From: Fuerstiella marisgermanici
Lineage (GTDB): Bacteria > Planctomycetota > Planctomycetia > Planctomycetales > Planctomycetaceae
Direction of reading: 5' to 3'
Length of the DNA stretch: 64,000 bases
Assembly (NCBI RefSeq): GCF_001983935.1
Contig: NZ_CP017641.1
Location: forward strand, 7,862,001-7,926,000
Within the stretch, counting starts at the first letter, position 1, and each line of letters begins with the position of its first letter. The position numbers and the translations under genes are program-made. Below, in pieces: positions 17,674 to 28,717 of this stretch. The notes beneath the pieces were generated by a model that saw only the letters and a list, made by a program, of their open reading frames with translations, made no database searches and was not told where the DNA came from.

Positions 17674-18345
17674 TCACATGATGGCTTTTTGCAGGGGACA
17701 GCCAAGACCAACGTCCTCCCCGCTGCGATATGCGTTGAGTACCTGCCGTGATTGCTGAGCCAGCATGCGGCGGACTTCGCGTCGCTTGCCACGTTCTCGC
17801 GGGATCTTCATGTGATCGTAGGCTGTCGTCTGGTGCCTCATCCAGGCAATCACGGCTGATTCAGCTCGCTGTTCAACGGGGATTCGCTGAGTTCTCGCGA
17901 CTGTGCCGCTGCCGACGGGAGTGGCGTGTTCGGTGATCGCCGTGGCCATTTTGTCGGCGATGTCGTGGTAGCGAGGAGCGAAGTTAAGAAAGTGCAGCAC
18001 AGCGTCGCGAAATGTGTCGACGTATTCGTCCTGCTTCTTCTCACGGCGTTTCGCATCGGCCGCTCGCCGTTTTGTGTACGCGTCCGTCGACCGTTCGGCG
18101 TCCAGTTCCTCGCGGATGCGAGCAATCGTGGAGGCGTCTGCATAGACACCCCGCGAAAACGTCTTGCGGCCCTTCTGCTCTTTGACCGTCCAGGACGGAC
18201 CGGCCGCTTTGACGCGTCGCGTGAGTCCCGCATCACCGGGCGGTAGCAGTTCCCAATCGGCGGGGACTTCTTCAATGCGGCCACCGGAGAAGATAACCGT
18301 GCGTTCGCGAATGCCGGGTGAAACGTCGAGAGATTTCGGTTTCAT
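17674..18345 (-). CDS. DUF2293 domain protein
   Basis: 223 residues. The DUF2293 core is at about 140-210, with AVIAWMRHQTTAYDHM, then IPRERGKRREVRRMLA and a YRSGE tail. The N-terminal half has a short FSGGRIEEVPADWELLPPGDAGLTRRVK segment, a basic Trp-containing patch and a charged helix rich in R, K and E. The family is of unknown function; its basic nature suggests nucleic-acid binding, which is inference. The start lies 13 bp after the stop of sucD on the same strand, so it is probably the third gene of a sucC-sucD operon. Confidence 0.8.
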   Translation of the reverse strand: MKPKSLDVSPGIRERTVIFSGGRIEEVPADWELLPPGDAGLTRRVKAAGPSWTVKEQKGRKTFSRGVYADASTIARIREELDAERSTDAYTKRRAADAKRREKKQDEYVDTFRDAVLHFLNFAPRYHDIADKMATAITEHATPVGSGTVARTQRIPVEQRAESAVIAWMRHQTTAYDHMKIPRERGKRREVRRMLAQQSRQVLNAYRSGEDVGLGCPLQKAIM

Positions 18346-18358
18346 GGCGTTGTGGAAA

Positions 18359-19252
18359 CTATTTACCCATCGCCTGTTTCATCGCATCGCCCATGCCAGC
18401 GGGGCTGTCAGAAACGACAACTCCGGCATCTCGCATGGCGGCCATTTTTTCGGCCGCTGTGCCGCCACCGCCGCTGATGATCGCTCCTGCGTGTCCCATG
18501 CGTTTGCCGGGAGGGGCTGTCTGACCGGCGATGAATCCGGCGACAGGTTTGGTGACGTTCGACTTAATGTATTCGGACGCTTCCTGCTCCGCACTGCCGC
18601 CGATTTCACCGATCATCAGGATACCTTCGGTCTGAGGATCGTTCTGGAACAGCTCCAGCAGGTCGATGTAGTTCGTGCCGGCAATCGGGTCGCCACCAAT
18701 ACCAACGGCAGTGCTCTGCCCCAGACCGACTCGACCAAGTTGCCATGCCGCTTCATAGGTGAGCGTGCCACTCTTGCTGATGATGCCGATGGAACCGGGC
18801 GTGTGAATGTAGCCGGGCATGATGCCGATTTTTGCTACGCCAGGAGTAATCACTCCCGGGCAGTTCGGGCCGACCAATCGGCTTTTCGAACCCCTCATCG
18901 CGTTGCGGACGCGAATCATATCGATCACTGGAATGCCTTCTGTGATCGCGATGATCAGGTCAATGCCTGCATCGGCAGCTTCCAGAATGGCGTCCGCACA
19001 AAACGGAGGTGGAACGAACACCATGGACGTGTTGGCGCCCGTCTTTTCTTTGGCTTCGCCGACCGAATTGAAAACGGGGAAGCCATCAACTTCGCTGCCG
19101 CCTTTGCCTGGAGTCACTCCGCCGACAAACACATCAACGCCGGGTTGACATTCCTGAGCGTATTCACGGCATTTCTGGCTGTGAAACAGCCCGGAGGTGC
19201 CGGTGATGCCCTGACAGATAACTTTGGTTTCTTTGGTGACAAGGATGCTCAT
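18359..19252 (-). CDS. sucD: Succinyl-CoA synthetase (succinate-CoA ligase) alpha subunit
   Basis: 297 residues. SucD binds CoA and carries the phosphohistidine in the TCA-cycle step between succinyl-CoA and succinate. Seen here are the N-terminal [17 protein letters not shown] Rossmann segment, [14 protein letters not shown] and the phosphohistidine motif [18 protein letters not shown] near residue 245. Length and order of motifs are normal. It follows sucC after 86 bp on the same strand, and a DUF2293 gene follows after 13 bp. Confidence 0.97.
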   Translation of the reverse strand: MSILVTKETKVICQGITGTSGLFHSQKCREYAQECQPGVDVFVGGVTPGKGGSEVDGFPVFNSVGEAKEKTGANTSMVFVPPPFCADAILEAADAGIDLIIAITEGIPVIDMIRVRNAMRGSKSRLVGPNCPGVITPGVAKIGIMPGYIHTPGSIGIISKSGTLTYEAAWQLGRVGLGQSTAVGIGGDPIAGTNYIDLLELFQNDPQTEGILMIGEIGGSAEQEASEYIKSNVTKPVAGFIAGQTAPPGKRMGHAGAIISGGGGTAAEKMAAMRDAGVVVSDSPAGMGDAMKQAMGK

Positions 19253-19338
19253 TGGAATTTTCAGTTTTCGGTGTTCAGATTTCAGACGGGCATCGCGGCA
19301 AAGCGGATATCAAAACCGCAGCACAAGCGATCTTGTAG

Positions 19339-20526
19339 CTACGCCGACAACGAGGCGACTACCTTCCTGGCAGCGTCCGTCAGGTCGGTAGCGGTGATGA
19401 TGTCTCGGCCACAGCCGTCCAGCATTTCTCGCGCTTTGTCGACGTTGGTGCCTTCCAATCGCACGACCAGCGGTACCGTGATGCCCACTTTTTCGTAGGC
19501 TTCCAGCAATGCTTCGACGATCACGTCGCAACGCATAATGCCGCCAAAGATGTTGACCAGGACAGCCTTGACGTTGTCATCCGACAGGATGATGCGGAAG
19601 GCTTCGGACACTTGATCCACATTGGCCCCACCCCCAACGTCCAGAAAGTTGGCCGGTTCCGCTCCGTGCAGCTTGATGATGTCCATGGTGCTCATCGCCA
19701 GCCCGGCTCCATTCACCAGGCAGCCGATGTCGCCGTCCAGGTTGACGTAGCTTAGCCCTGCATCGCCCGCTCGAACTTCCGACGCGTCTTCTTCGGACAG
19801 GTCGCGTAGTTCCAGCAGGTCTTTGTGACGGAACATCGCGTTGTCGTCGAAGCTGACTTTGGCGTCCAGAGCCAGCAGCTGCCCGTCTTCGGTCAGCACA
19901 AGCGGGTTGATTTCCGTCATGCTGCAGTCGTTGTCGACGAAGAACTTGCAGAGCTTCGGCAGGAATTTTTCCGCACTGCGGACGGCGGTTTTGTCGAAAC
20001 CGAGCTGGTAGGCCAGCTTACGCGCCTGATATGGAAACAGGCCAGCGTCCAGGTCGAACGGTTCGGTAAGAATCTTTTCCGGGCTGCTGTGAGCCACTTC
20101 TTCGATTTCCATGCCGCCTTCCGACGACATGATCAGCACGGGACCGCCGACTTCGCGATCGACTACGATTCCCAGGTACAACTCTCTGGCAATCTTGAGG
20201 CCCTGTTCGACAAACAGCGTGTTGACCTGCTTGCCTTCGTCGCCCGTCTGGATGGTGACCAGCGTGCTGCCGAGCATTCGAGCCGCGTTTTCTTTGGCTT
20301 CGGCGGCAGAACGGACCAGCACAACGCCGGCCTGATCCGGATGCTCTTTGAATCGGCCCTTGCCTCGACCGCCCGCGTGAATTTGAGACTTCACGACGGC
20401 AATTTCGCCGCCCAGCTTGTCGTAGGCCGCCGCAACTTCATCGGCAGACTTGCAGACAATGCCTTCCGGCACCGCCACGCCAGCTTTTCTGAGGAGCGAT
20501 TTGGCTTGGTATTCGTGGATCTTCAT
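19339..20526 (-). CDS. sucC: Succinyl-CoA synthetase (succinate-CoA ligase) beta subunit
   Basis: 395 residues from the ATG at 20526. That start is preferred because [17 protein letters not shown] is the canonical SucC N-terminus; the frame is open 28 codons upstream without family resemblance. The ATP-grasp domain is visible ([16 protein letters not shown], DRDxxx-like [15 protein letters not shown]), followed by [19 protein letters not shown] and the CoA-ligase domain with [16 protein letters not shown]. SucC provides nucleotide and succinate binding for the SucCD tetramer. First gene of a sucC-sucD-DUF2293 run. Confidence 0.97.
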   Translation of the reverse strand: MKIHEYQAKSLLRKAGVAVPEGIVCKSADEVAAAYDKLGGEIAVVKSQIHAGGRGKGRFKEHPDQAGVVLVRSAAEAKENAARMLGSTLVTIQTGDEGKQVNTLFVEQGLKIARELYLGIVVDREVGGPVLIMSSEGGMEIEEVAHSSPEKILTEPFDLDAGLFPYQARKLAYQLGFDKTAVRSAEKFLPKLCKFFVDNDCSMTEINPLVLTEDGQLLALDAKVSFDDNAMFRHKDLLELRDLSEEDASEVRAGDAGLSYVNLDGDIGCLVNGAGLAMSTMDIIKLHGAEPANFLDVGGGANVDQVSEAFRIILSDDNVKAVLVNIFGGIMRCDVIVEALLEAYEKVGITVPLVVRLEGTNVDKAREMLDGCGRDIITATDLTDAARKVVASLSA

Positions 20527-20704
20527 GCGGCAATTTCCGTCGTGGACGGTGGAGTCGAACGTGTGACATATGGTCGGATAGCAGCGTGTCCGGAACTGTG
20601 AGGGACTCACAAGTTAAGGAGCAGGCGAGACTATAGCGACCACTGCTGGGGTGTTCGAGCTTGCCGGATACAGATCGAAGGAATTCGACCAATTTGCAGG
20701 CAGA

Positions 20705-21544
20705 TCAACGAAACGGCGTTGGTGGGTTCTGCATCGGAGGTGTCGGTGGACGGTCGACCAGCGGTGACTTGTTGCCGGCAACTACAGCGAGTCGCACCAT
20801 CTCAGCAGTGCTGCCCACGCCAAGTTTTCGAGTGGCATTGGCGCGATGTTTTTCGATGGTCTTGACGCTGATGTCCAGTTCATGAGCGACGCTTTTATTC
20901 GGCAGCCCGTCGGATACCAACGCAACGACTTGAGATTCGCGACGGGAGAGTCTCGCCATCTTTTTGCACGCTTCTTCACGACGCGTCATCCACTGTTCGA
21001 AAGCGACTTTCCGCTCTTCTGCGGCTGGGTCTTCAGTTGTGTCGTCGACAGCCGTGCTGGCTTGTGCGGAATCCGGCGAAGCAAACAATGCGTTCAATCT
21101 GGTTTTTGATGTCGTCAGGTCCGCGAGATTCAGGACTGCTCCCTGTATCTGGCCCGAGTTGTTTTTCAGCAAGCAGCCGACGGCTACGAAGCATCGTTGA
21201 TGCAATGGAAACGCTTCTGCGATTGCATCGCCAGAACCGTTTTTCGCGTGTTCGGCAGCGATGTGGCCAGCTGTGTCACAGATTGTCTGCCACACAAAGG
21301 CCGTCGGTTCGGTTGTGCCATCAATCGGAGATGGCTCCGACAACTGAGTTCGCAACGCTTCGTTTAGCAGCGCTGGTTGGAAGTTCGCATTCAGCACCAT
21401 CATCGGATGGTGAACCTCATTAATCTGCGTTCGCCACTGTTCGATTTGTTCGGCCGAAAGCTCTGCTGGTCTTGGTGCATGGCCAAACAGTCCCTTTGAC
21501 GGAATGATGTGGCCTTCGTTCCTGTTGATGGAATGTGAGTCCAT
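20705..21544 (-). CDS. PAS-like sensor / LuxR-type HTH transcription regulator
   Basis: 279 residues. The C-terminal part (about 195-262) is a LuxR/FixJ helix-turn-helix: LSRRESQVVALVSDGLPNKSVAHEL, then DISVKTIEKHRANATRKLGV. Residues about 35-140 have a PAS-like layout (HHPMMVLNANFQPALLNEALR, GAVLNLADLT), a flavin- or ligand-sensing module in many regulators. A charged linker with a TxxxDDTTEDPAAEE acidic patch joins them. There is no phospho-receiver domain. The gene is monocistronic, 178 bp from sucC, and reads in the same direction as sucC. Target genes are unknown; a proline-rich tail ends the protein. Confidence 0.83.
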   Translation of the reverse strand: MDSHSINRNEGHIIPSKGLFGHAPRPAELSAEQIEQWRTQINEVHHPMMVLNANFQPALLNEALRTQLSEPSPIDGTTEPTAFVWQTICDTAGHIAAEHAKNGSGDAIAEAFPLHQRCFVAVGCLLKNNSGQIQGAVLNLADLTTSKTRLNALFASPDSAQASTAVDDTTEDPAAEERKVAFEQWMTRREEACKKMARLSRRESQVVALVSDGLPNKSVAHELDISVKTIEKHRANATRKLGVGSTAEMVRLAVVAGNKSPLVDRPPTPPMQNPPTPFR

Positions 21545-21945
21545 GATGCTAAATCCCGATATTGAGTGACTGAACGTTTAAGTCGGGATGCAGCCAAAGG
21601 TGCGATCCCGTAGTAGGACTTGATTCGGGAAAGTTATCCCTCGGCAGCATCCGGAAGTTAGCAAAACTGCCAAGGGGGCAATTCTGTTTGGAAGGTTCTC
21701 CTGGTACTATTGCTACCTACGTGTCCTCTTGTGCAGTCATCGTCTTAGGGCGCAGCGGGCATCTGCCTGGGGCAAATGCCGACGGAGGTTTTTACGTAGT
21801 GGGGCCACGTTGAGCCGGGATGTGACGCAGCGGTGCGCAGTAACTCTCATGATGTCATGGAGAGTTCCCGCTTTCGAGCGTGTTTCCCCTTGCTTGAGGG
21901 GAAACACGCGGTGCGACAGCGTTTGCCTTCAGCGAGGAAGGCGGT
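21545..21945. other. Intergenic region between the LuxR-type regulator and purA
   Basis: About 400 bp without a supported gene. It holds two inverted repeats behind purA (see the terminator entry) and the promoter side of the minus-strand LuxR-type gene. No reading frame here has family resemblance. Confidence 0.35.
21842..21909 (-). terminator. Two hairpins behind purA, probable transcription end
   Basis: A perfect 13-bp stem, GCGTGTTTCCCCT (21878-21890) with AGGGGAAACACGC (21897-21909) and a six-base loop, lies 36 bp after the purA stop. A second stem (AACTCTC...GAGAGTT, 21842-21866, with ATGA/TCAT extension) follows. Neither is followed by a T-run on the minus strand, so termination would not be of the classic intrinsic type. 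RNA 3'-end protection is an alternative. Confidence 0.5.
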
Positions 21946-23229
21946 TTAAGCGATACGGATCGTCTGTTCGCGGTCGGGGCCGACGCTGACAATCGAAACC
22001 TGTCGACCAATTAGCTCACTGGCAGCTTTGACGTATTCCTGAGCGGCCTGTGGAAGGTCACCAAAGTTGCGGATGCCGGTGATGTCTTCGGACCACCCGT
22101 CAATGCGTCGCAAAACCGGCTTGGCAGCCGCCAGATCTTCGCAGCGAGACGGCATGTCACGCGTGATGGTGCCATTGATGTCGTACGCTTCGCAGATAAA
22201 CAGTTCATCAAAACCGCTCAGCACATCCAGCAGGGCGATGACCACACTGTCGACGCCACTAATCCGGGCGCTGTAGCGAGTGGCCACGGTATCCAGCCAG
22301 CCACAGCGACGCGGGCGACCGGTGACGGTGCCGTATTCGTTGCCAGCATCGCGAATCTTTTGGCCGATGTCATTGTCCAGTTCCGTTGGGAACGGGCCAC
22401 CGCCAACTCGAGTTGTGTAGGCCTTCGCCACGCCGATCATGTTTTCGATGGCTCGTTCGGGAACCCCACTGCCGCTGTGAATGCCACACCCCGAACTGTT
22501 GGACGATGTGACGTACGGAAACGTTCCGTGGTCGACGTCCAGCAGGCTTCCCTGAGCTCCCTCAAACAACAGCTTCTTTCCAGCTTCCAATGCGTCCAGA
22601 AGATACGCGGTGGAATCAGCCACCATCGGACGCAGTCGGTCTGCGCACGCTGAGTAATCTTCAATAATCTGGTCGGCGTTCATTTGCTCGCCGTCCGGAT
22701 TCAACGCGTTCAGCACCTTCTGCTTGAACGGCACGATCTCTTTGACCTTCGCAGCGAAGGAATCTTTGTCAATCAAATCGCCCATGCGGATGGCATGAAA
22801 ACGGCCCACCTTTTCGCGATAGCAGGTGCCAATGCCACGCATCGTGGTGCCGATGGCTTCGCCGCCGCGAGATGCTTCGAAGGCTGCTTCTTCCAGAAGG
22901 TGCCACGGGCAGATGACGTGAGCTCGATCGCTGATCATCATGCGATCGCCGTATTCGATGCCGCCGCTTTGAAGCGTGTCCAGTTCTTTCAGGATCGCGG
23001 GCGGGCTGATCACGACGCCCGGAGCAATCACAGACTTCACGTGGTCCTGCAGAATGCCGGTGGGAAGCAGGCTTAGCTTATACGTGTTGCCACCAAATTT
23101 GACGGTGTGGCCAGCGTTGTTTCCGCCCTGATAGCGAATGACGATATCGTGTTTTTCGGTCAGCAGGTCAACGATTTTGCCTTTGGCTTCGTCGCCCCAC
23201 TGGAGTCCAATTACTGAAGTAGCCGGCAC
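21946..23229 (-). CDS. purA: Adenylosuccinate synthetase
   Basis: 427 residues from a GTG at 23229, chosen because [18 protein letters not shown] matches the family start; an upstream in-frame GTG (23286) would add 19 unconserved residues. PurA joins IMP and aspartate with GTP in the first step from IMP to AMP. Seen are the phosphate loop [18 protein letters not shown], the [10 protein letters not shown]-like segment, [24 protein letters not shown], and [12 protein letters not shown]. Length and motif order are normal. The gene is monocistronic. Confidence 0.96.
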   Translation of the reverse strand: MPATSVIGLQWGDEAKGKIVDLLTEKHDIVIRYQGGNNAGHTVKFGGNTYKLSLLPTGILQDHVKSVIAPGVVISPPAILKELDTLQSGGIEYGDRMMISDRAHVICPWHLLEEAAFEASRGGEAIGTTMRGIGTCYREKVGRFHAIRMGDLIDKDSFAAKVKEIVPFKQKVLNALNPDGEQMNADQIIEDYSACADRLRPMVADSTAYLLDALEAGKKLLFEGAQGSLLDVDHGTFPYVTSSNSSGCGIHSGSGVPERAIENMIGVAKAYTTRVGGGPFPTELDNDIGQKIRDAGNEYGTVTGRPRRCGWLDTVATRYSARISGVDSVVIALLDVLSGFDELFICEAYDINGTITRDMPSRCEDLAAAKPVLRRIDGWSEDITGIRNFGDLPQAAQEYVKAASELIGRQVSIVSVGPDREQTIRIA

Positions 23230-23527
23230 AGTTGGTTTCTCGCACAATGCGGCCGGACGATTCCGCTGACCGCTGTTTTTGAACACAAAAAGAAACCGGG
23301 CGTTGGGATTTCCAACGTCCGGCAGACAGCGGTGCGAGATTGTACTGACTCAGTCGTGATTCCGAAACGACACGCCCCGGTTTTTGCAAAAGCAACGTTT
23401 TCCACTCTGAGATTGCGCTGCTGCCGCTTTCGCGAATGCGGCAGACTGGGCGTTTCGCGGGACCAGGCCGGATTTGAGCAGGTTTCACGCGAACGAAGTG
23501 CTCACCTGCTCGCTTTCTCAGGCTTCG

Positions 23528-26038
23528 TCACGGCTTCTTAAACTTAACCGGCAGCGGGAATTCCAGGGTGTCTTTGTTCGGCGTGAAGCCGTTACCATCG
23601 ACATCCACAAAGACTGGGTTTGTCAATGCCGCCGGATGCTGAGCACCACCTTGTGGCCCCATCACGTCGCCCAGGACTTCCGTTTGATGACCGGTGACGA
23701 CCACAATGTGGCTGTCTTCCTTCAACGTTAGGTTCAGAGTTTGGTCAAACTTGACCACGCCGTCTGTGAACTTGTCCGCGTGGTCCGTTCGAGTGAACTG
23801 GAAATCTTCGGCCACTTTTCCGTTGACCAGCAGGAACACAGTATCGACGTCAAACCAATTCGGACACTGCACTCGCACCCGGACCTCAACTTTGCCGTCG
23901 CTCGCCGTCAATTCCTGACCACTGACGCATGACTTGCCACCGGCAGCAAAGGTGGCTTCCAGGTATGGTCCGTTCGACATGATCAGTCGTCCCTGTTCCG
24001 ACGCATGCACCATTTCTTTGTGGTCGATCTTTGCCGGAGCATCGGTGCTGCTCTGAATCCAGTTTCTCAGCCAACCACTGCCGTGAAAGTTGTAGTGAGC
24101 GTCCGTGTTGACAACGCCGTAAATGCGAAAGCCCTGGTTCAGCAACTGCAGCCAGTTCAGCATGCGGTTGTTGTTGAACGCCTTGCCGTTGCGAGAGTCG
24201 AATTGCTCTCGCTTGAGGATGTGGTCGATCGGATGAATCTCCACCACATCCATCATTGGGAACGACCGCGAGTAACCGCCGTCCGATGTGCCGTCGCCGT
24301 CCTTGTCGTAGAACAGCCAACCCATGTCCGGGTGGTTCTGTTGAATAAGCTTCTCACTGCGATCGTCCCACAAGGCAAGCCGTTCTAACTGCGTTTCCGG
24401 GCTGCCATCGGTCACAGGTCCGCCGCCGTCCTGAGTTCGCGGCGTGTACTTCATCGGGAACGCGTTCTGGTGATTCAGTGGCAAGGGGCTGCCGGTGAGT
24501 TCCATGCCGGACACTGTGGCCATGAACGATTTCAGGCCAAGGTCCGCGATGTGATGTTCGTACGTGCTGACGCGGTTGTGTTCGGTGCATGGAGCGAACT
24601 CAATGTGTTCGGCCGCCAGGTTCAGCACGCGTCCCTTCTGGCTGCCCGTGTTGTCGCCGGATGGAGAACTGTGGCTATGAAAGTCGCTGCTGACCCAGCC
24701 GGGCGTTTGCACCGAATGCTTCAGCGACGCGTTCAATTCCGCCGTCTTTCCGGCTTCGACCACAACTTTGGTGAATACGGCGTCGTGTTCGGGGCCGTGG
24801 CTGACGATGACGTCGTAGGTGCCTTCCCGCAGCGCGGTTTCAAACTTGCCGTTAGCCGTGTACGCCAGGTTTCGAACGAAGTGTTCTGCGGTTTCCGGCC
24901 CCCAGTCGGGCGTCGGCGTGTCACCGTTGCCTTTAAATTCGACTTTGGCGGGAATGGGGTGACCCTCGCCATCGGTGATGCGGGCCGCGATTTGCCCGCG
25001 ATGCAATTTCGGCAGGTTGTGCAGGCTTGTCTGTGAATTGTTTGCCCTCACGGTCAGGTCCAGCGAAGGCTGTTCGCTCACGGCGACACCGTCCACAATA
25101 TATTTCACCGTGTATTCGCCGGGAGGTAGTCGAGTCTCTGCGAACCCCGTGCTGTCCGAAACGATCGTCCCGCGCGAGCCGGACGCGGAACGAATTTCCA
25201 TCCGCGCGCCGACTACCCGTGTCTGGCTTGAGTCATCAATGCTCAGCCTCACACTTTCGCACCGCGGGCGGCCTGACAGTTCATCCGCGATCGCCATGAC
25301 CTCGGCCTGGTTTTTGCCGACAATCATCTGGCGGGAGAGCGTAAACGATTCGCCCGGCTTCATAATCACAGCGTGACCGCCCTCGGCCTGGTACGTCAGG
25401 ATACTTTCTCGGGAATTGCTGTTCGTGCGAATGCGGAAACCGTCCGCTCGAACACCGTACGCCTGTTGCCAGAAGATGTCGTGGAAGTAGAACAGGTCGT
25501 GAGTTCCGTTGGGTGACTTCACCATGTCCTCTTTACCGCCATCGGCGCGAATGTCGTCCTCCAGAGCCAGCGTCCAGTCGCTGTTTGTCGTATTGGTCCA
25601 GGTCGACGTGATGTCCATAATCGGCTGATTCGAATTCATCCGATACGTCACCTCACATTTTGGTCGCTTGTCAGAACCGGGCGAAGTGACCACAACCGTT
25701 CCGGTTTTATTTGAGATCTGCGCGAACGGAAACTTGCGTCGACCGGGATAGAAAACGCTGAGTTGATCGCTTTCGTGTTCCGTGACCGCCAGGTCTAACA
25801 GACAGCCGCCTACGCTTCGCACCGTCATATTGGCGTTGCGAGTTGCTATCGGCGCGGCAATTACGGCCTTCGCTGACTTGTTGCCGATCGCATAGTCGCC
25901 ATAGATAGCATCGACTTCCTTGCCGCTCGGCACAAGCTGGTCGTAGTTGGCTTCGGTCAGGACTTGTGCGTGACCTGTGCTCGAGGTGCCGGCAACCAGC
26001 ACTAGCACGAAAGCGGACAACGGCAGGACGTTCTTCAC
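23528..26038 (-). CDS. Secreted CehA/McbA-type PHP metallohydrolase
   Basis: 836 residues from a GTG start with a signal peptide (MKNVLPLSAFVLVLVAGTSSTGHA). The N-terminal half contains beta-rich modules, including an Ig/carboxypeptidase-regulatory-like repeat (residues about 260-330 and 350-420, with GEYTVKYIVDG and REGTYDVIVSHG). The PHP-type catalytic domain begins near residue 448 with WVSSDFHSHSSPSGDN; metal ligands continue in APCTEHNRVS, VVEIHPIDHIL and GVVNTDAHYNFHG. CehA/McbA enzymes hydrolyse carbamates or phosphoesters; the natural substrate here is unknown. It acts outside the cytoplasm. No partner gene is adjacent. Confidence 0.82.
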   Translation of the reverse strand: MKNVLPLSAFVLVLVAGTSSTGHAQVLTEANYDQLVPSGKEVDAIYGDYAIGNKSAKAVIAAPIATRNANMTVRSVGGCLLDLAVTEHESDQLSVFYPGRRKFPFAQISNKTGTVVVTSPGSDKRPKCEVTYRMNSNQPIMDITSTWTNTTNSDWTLALEDDIRADGGKEDMVKSPNGTHDLFYFHDIFWQQAYGVRADGFRIRTNSNSRESILTYQAEGGHAVIMKPGESFTLSRQMIVGKNQAEVMAIADELSGRPRCESVRLSIDDSSQTRVVGARMEIRSASGSRGTIVSDSTGFAETRLPPGEYTVKYIVDGVAVSEQPSLDLTVRANNSQTSLHNLPKLHRGQIAARITDGEGHPIPAKVEFKGNGDTPTPDWGPETAEHFVRNLAYTANGKFETALREGTYDVIVSHGPEHDAVFTKVVVEAGKTAELNASLKHSVQTPGWVSSDFHSHSSPSGDNTGSQKGRVLNLAAEHIEFAPCTEHNRVSTYEHHIADLGLKSFMATVSGMELTGSPLPLNHQNAFPMKYTPRTQDGGGPVTDGSPETQLERLALWDDRSEKLIQQNHPDMGWLFYDKDGDGTSDGGYSRSFPMMDVVEIHPIDHILKREQFDSRNGKAFNNNRMLNWLQLLNQGFRIYGVVNTDAHYNFHGSGWLRNWIQSSTDAPAKIDHKEMVHASEQGRLIMSNGPYLEATFAAGGKSCVSGQELTASDGKVEVRVRVQCPNWFDVDTVFLLVNGKVAEDFQFTRTDHADKFTDGVVKFDQTLNLTLKEDSHIVVVTGHQTEVLGDVMGPQGGAQHPAALTNPVFVDVDGNGFTPNKDTLEFPLPVKFKKP

Positions 26039-26202
26039 GGCGGGGACTCCAAACAGGATGAATCAAACGTGGAACTATTCAGTTTACCGACGAATAGAGA
26101 GTCTGTCGTCCGTCAATTAATGGTTGACGAAGAACGAGTTCGTCTGTTGGCGGCCTGACTCGCTGAGGCGGACCTGGTAGCGTTCGGTTCGGAGCGATTC
26201 CG

Positions 26203-26670
26203 CTACGACAAGCCTCCAAACTGCCGCACGGCTTCGTACGCCACCGTGTTCACGGTGCTGGCCAGATTCAGGCTTCTCACCAAGTCTGTCATTGGCAGTT
26301 TGAGTTTGTTGGGCGGCAATTCGTTTAGGATTGAGGACGGCAGACCGCGTGATTCGCTGCCAAAAAGCAGGATGTCGCCTCGCGAAAATTCCGCTTCCCA
26401 AACCAATCGCGTGGCCGTTTTGGTCAGATACCACACCTGCGAATCAGGCAATCGCTGCTGCACTTCCTTCCAGCTATCAACGGCTTCCCAGTCGAGATGC
26501 TGCCAATAGTCCATCCCGGCTCGCTTTAGATACCGGTCATCCAGCTTGTAACCCAACGGCCGAATCAACCACAACTTCGCCCCAATGGCCACGCATGTGC
26601 GACCGATGTTGCCAGTGTTTTGAGGGATCTCGGGCTGGTAGAGTACGACGTTCAGGATTGAGGATGGCAA
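26203..26670 (-). CDS. trmL: tRNA (cytidine/uridine-34 2'-O) methyltransferase
   Basis: 155 residues from a TTG at 26670, chosen because it places the family N-terminus ([20 protein letters not shown]) immediately after the start and gives the usual length of about 155. The frame is open to 26919, and an ATG at 26805 would overlap the divergent gene's start codon. SPOUT-family landmarks are [43 protein letters not shown] and the knot-forming [17 protein letters not shown]. TrmL methylates the ribose of the wobble nucleotide in tRNA-Leu isoacceptors. A GTGGAG precedes the TTG at suitable spacing. Confidence 0.88.
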   Translation of the reverse strand: MPSSILNVVLYQPEIPQNTGNIGRTCVAIGAKLWLIRPLGYKLDDRYLKRAGMDYWQHLDWEAVDSWKEVQQRLPDSQVWYLTKTATRLVWEAEFSRGDILLFGSESRGLPSSILNELPPNKLKLPMTDLVRSLNLASTVNTVAYEAVRQFGGLS

Positions 26671-26803
26671 GGAGGCTCCACGATTTCTTAATGCAGTCAA
26701 GGAACGCCCCCTCGACGACAGATTTGGGGCGACCAGTAAATTTCTATGCAACCAGGCAAAGAATCTGTGACGAATGATCTGACAGTTTAGTAAAGGATAC
26801 GTC

Positions 26804-28690
26804 ATGCGCCGATTCTCTGAACTTCTGTTTATCATGCTGCCGCTGTCACTGGTTGGATGTCGCGATGCTTCAGATACGAAGTCGCCTACGAATGGCGCGA
26901 ATGCAATTTCGACTGACAACGCAGACTGGATCGATTACTACCGCGTTCCGGATGCCCAGGGGCGGCCATTCGCCGACACTGATATCGCGGCCATTGTTAA
27001 CGATTTGAAGAGTGGCGAATGGACGGTTCGCCTACGCGCGGCCAACGCCGTACCTTGGCGTGGAGGCGGCGATTTTGGAGCGGCGCTTGTGCCACTGGTG
27101 GATGCATTGCATTCGGAACACAGCGAATTGCAGGTCGCAGCAGCAAGTGCAATTAGCAATATTGCAGCAGGTGCGATTGAGCGTAACGAACGAATTGCCG
27201 ACTTCGAGCTGGCCCTCGATCCCTTGATGAAAATTGCTCAGGGACCACATTCGGAAGAGTGCCGACGCTGGGCAATCATGGCGCTCGGCGGGGCCGCCAG
27301 GAATCTTGGGGGCAATGCTATTGCTCAAACGATTCCGGTCTTCAAGAAGACGCTTCGTGATCCGGTGGACCAGATCTTTCGGCGGTCCGTGGAAGGGTTA
27401 GCCGGTTTCGGCCCGGCGGCGAGTACGTCCATCCCGGACATCATCATTCAACTGGATCAAGGCGGCTATCGAGCGATGATGGCGGCGACTGCGTTGCAGC
27501 AGATTCACAGCGAACCGGGTCTGTGTGTTCCGGCGTTGATTCGAGCGTTGAAGCGACTTGATGCCCCTCAAAAAAGAATTGCGGATGCGCTGGCCGAATT
27601 CGGATCGGCATCGAAAGAAGCAGTGGAGGAGCTGATTCCCCTGCTGAGCAATGGCGACGGGAATGTCGTGATAGCGGCTGCAAACGCGCTGGCCCGCATA
27701 GGTGCTGATGCTGCTGCAGAGCCATTGGGGCACGCCTATACAAACGCAAAGAACCGTCGCGAGGTCAAAGTCGCGTGCCTGACGGCTCTCGCGATGATCG
27801 GGCCGTCCGGAGAACACGTGGCCGTTTCTGCCATTCAGCACGAACGGCAGTTCTTAGTTTCGAACAGCGGCTTTAGCTTTCCGTTGCCACCGAAGTTGTT
27901 GACGATCCTGGCGACAGCTCCGAAGCTGGAACGGCTGGATCTCAACGACTCCGGTTTCGGCGACGAAAGCCTTCCAAGCCTGTCGAAGATGTTGCAGGTT
28001 CGAGAACTATTGTTGCCGAAATCGACCACTGATCACGGACTGGCGTGCGTCGCTGAGTTGACTCAGCTTCAACTTCTGCAGATTGGCAACGGAGTTACCG
28101 ATGAAGGCCTCAATTTGATTGAAAAACTGCAACGACTTAGGCGACTAAAAATCGATAGCCCGTCTGTGACGGACGACGGGTTAAAGTCGTTGCGCTCTCT
28201 TGCGAACCTGTTAGTGCTACAGCTTCCGAAAAGCGTTTCCGGAACAGGTCTGAAGCATCTGTCGGCTTCTACTCAACTGCAGGAACTTGTGCTGCCTGGT
28301 GCAACAGATCGCGGTCTGCAGTCGTTGTCCAAGTTCTCTGCACTTAGGAAACTGACTGTACATGGCCGGTCGGTAACCGATGAGGGAATGGCCCATTTCG
28401 TAGGCGTGAAGAAGCTGGAAGATCTTTCCTTACGCCATACGGCTATCTCCGATTCGGGTGTCGCGTTGATTGCCCGCCATCTTCCGCAGCTTCGAAAGCT
28501 GAATCTCAATCACTGCGCGATCACGGCGGCTTGTGTGCCGGAACTCTGCAGGTTGAGGGAACTCGAATTCCTCGGTGTCTACAACACATCACTGGCTGGC
28601 CAGCGCGACGTCCTGAATATGTCGCAAACAACTGCTGTTCAGACCCTCCGCAGGTCGCTCCCTCAATGCGAAGTTATGTATGCCGACTAG
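26804..28690 (+). CDS. Lipoprotein with HEAT repeats and leucine-rich repeats
   Basis: 628 residues. The N-terminus is a lipoprotein signal with lipobox LVGC (Cys19). Residues about 55-350 form alternating helical HEAT/PBS-type repeats (for example [16 protein letters not shown] and [19 protein letters not shown]). Residues about 370-610 are leucine-rich repeats of the planctomycete type ([38 protein letters not shown]). Both repeat classes make binding surfaces, so a periplasmic or outer-membrane scaffold role is likely. No catalytic domain is seen. The start codon overlaps, on the opposite strand, a possible but disfavoured trmL start. Confidence 0.85.
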   Translation: MRRFSELLFIMLPLSLVGCRDASDTKSPTNGANAISTDNADWIDYYRVPDAQGRPFADTDIAAIVNDLKSGEWTVRLRAANAVPWRGGGDFGAALVPLVDALHSEHSELQVAAASAISNIAAGAIERNERIADFELALDPLMKIAQGPHSEECRRWAIMALGGAARNLGGNAIAQTIPVFKKTLRDPVDQIFRRSVEGLAGFGPAASTSIPDIIIQLDQGGYRAMMAATALQQIHSEPGLCVPALIRALKRLDAPQKRIADALAEFGSASKEAVEELIPLLSNGDGNVVIAAANALARIGADAAAEPLGHAYTNAKNRREVKVACLTALAMIGPSGEHVAVSAIQHERQFLVSNSGFSFPLPPKLLTILATAPKLERLDLNDSGFGDESLPSLSKMLQVRELLLPKSTTDHGLACVAELTQLQLLQIGNGVTDEGLNLIEKLQRLRRLKIDSPSVTDDGLKSLRSLANLLVLQLPKSVSGTGLKHLSASTQLQELVLPGATDRGLQSLSKFSALRKLTVHGRSVTDEGMAHFVGVKKLEDLSLRHTAISDSGVALIARHLPQLRKLNLNHCAITAACVPELCRLRELEFLGVYNTSLAGQRDVLNMSQTTAVQTLRRSLPQCEVMYAD

Positions 28691-28717
28691 CTCACTTCGA
28701 GAATTGGCGAGGCACGG

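Noticed and set aside
18164-19498. 444-codon plus-strand frame
   Set aside because: It lies opposite sucD and the DUF2293 gene, which have clear family motifs; the frame is a composition-driven shadow.
26322-26671. Direct repeat ggattgagga-ggca around 26328 and 26654 inside trmL
   Set aside because: Both copies encode LPSSILN-like peptides; one is a conserved TrmL motif (GLPSSIL) and the other is at the start. The match is about 18 bases with mismatches and is most likely chance.
26671-26919. N-terminal extension of trmL to an earlier start
   Set aside because: It would make the enzyme 83 residues longer than the family and run over the start of the divergent lipoprotein gene; a TTG at 26670 gives the canonical N-terminus.
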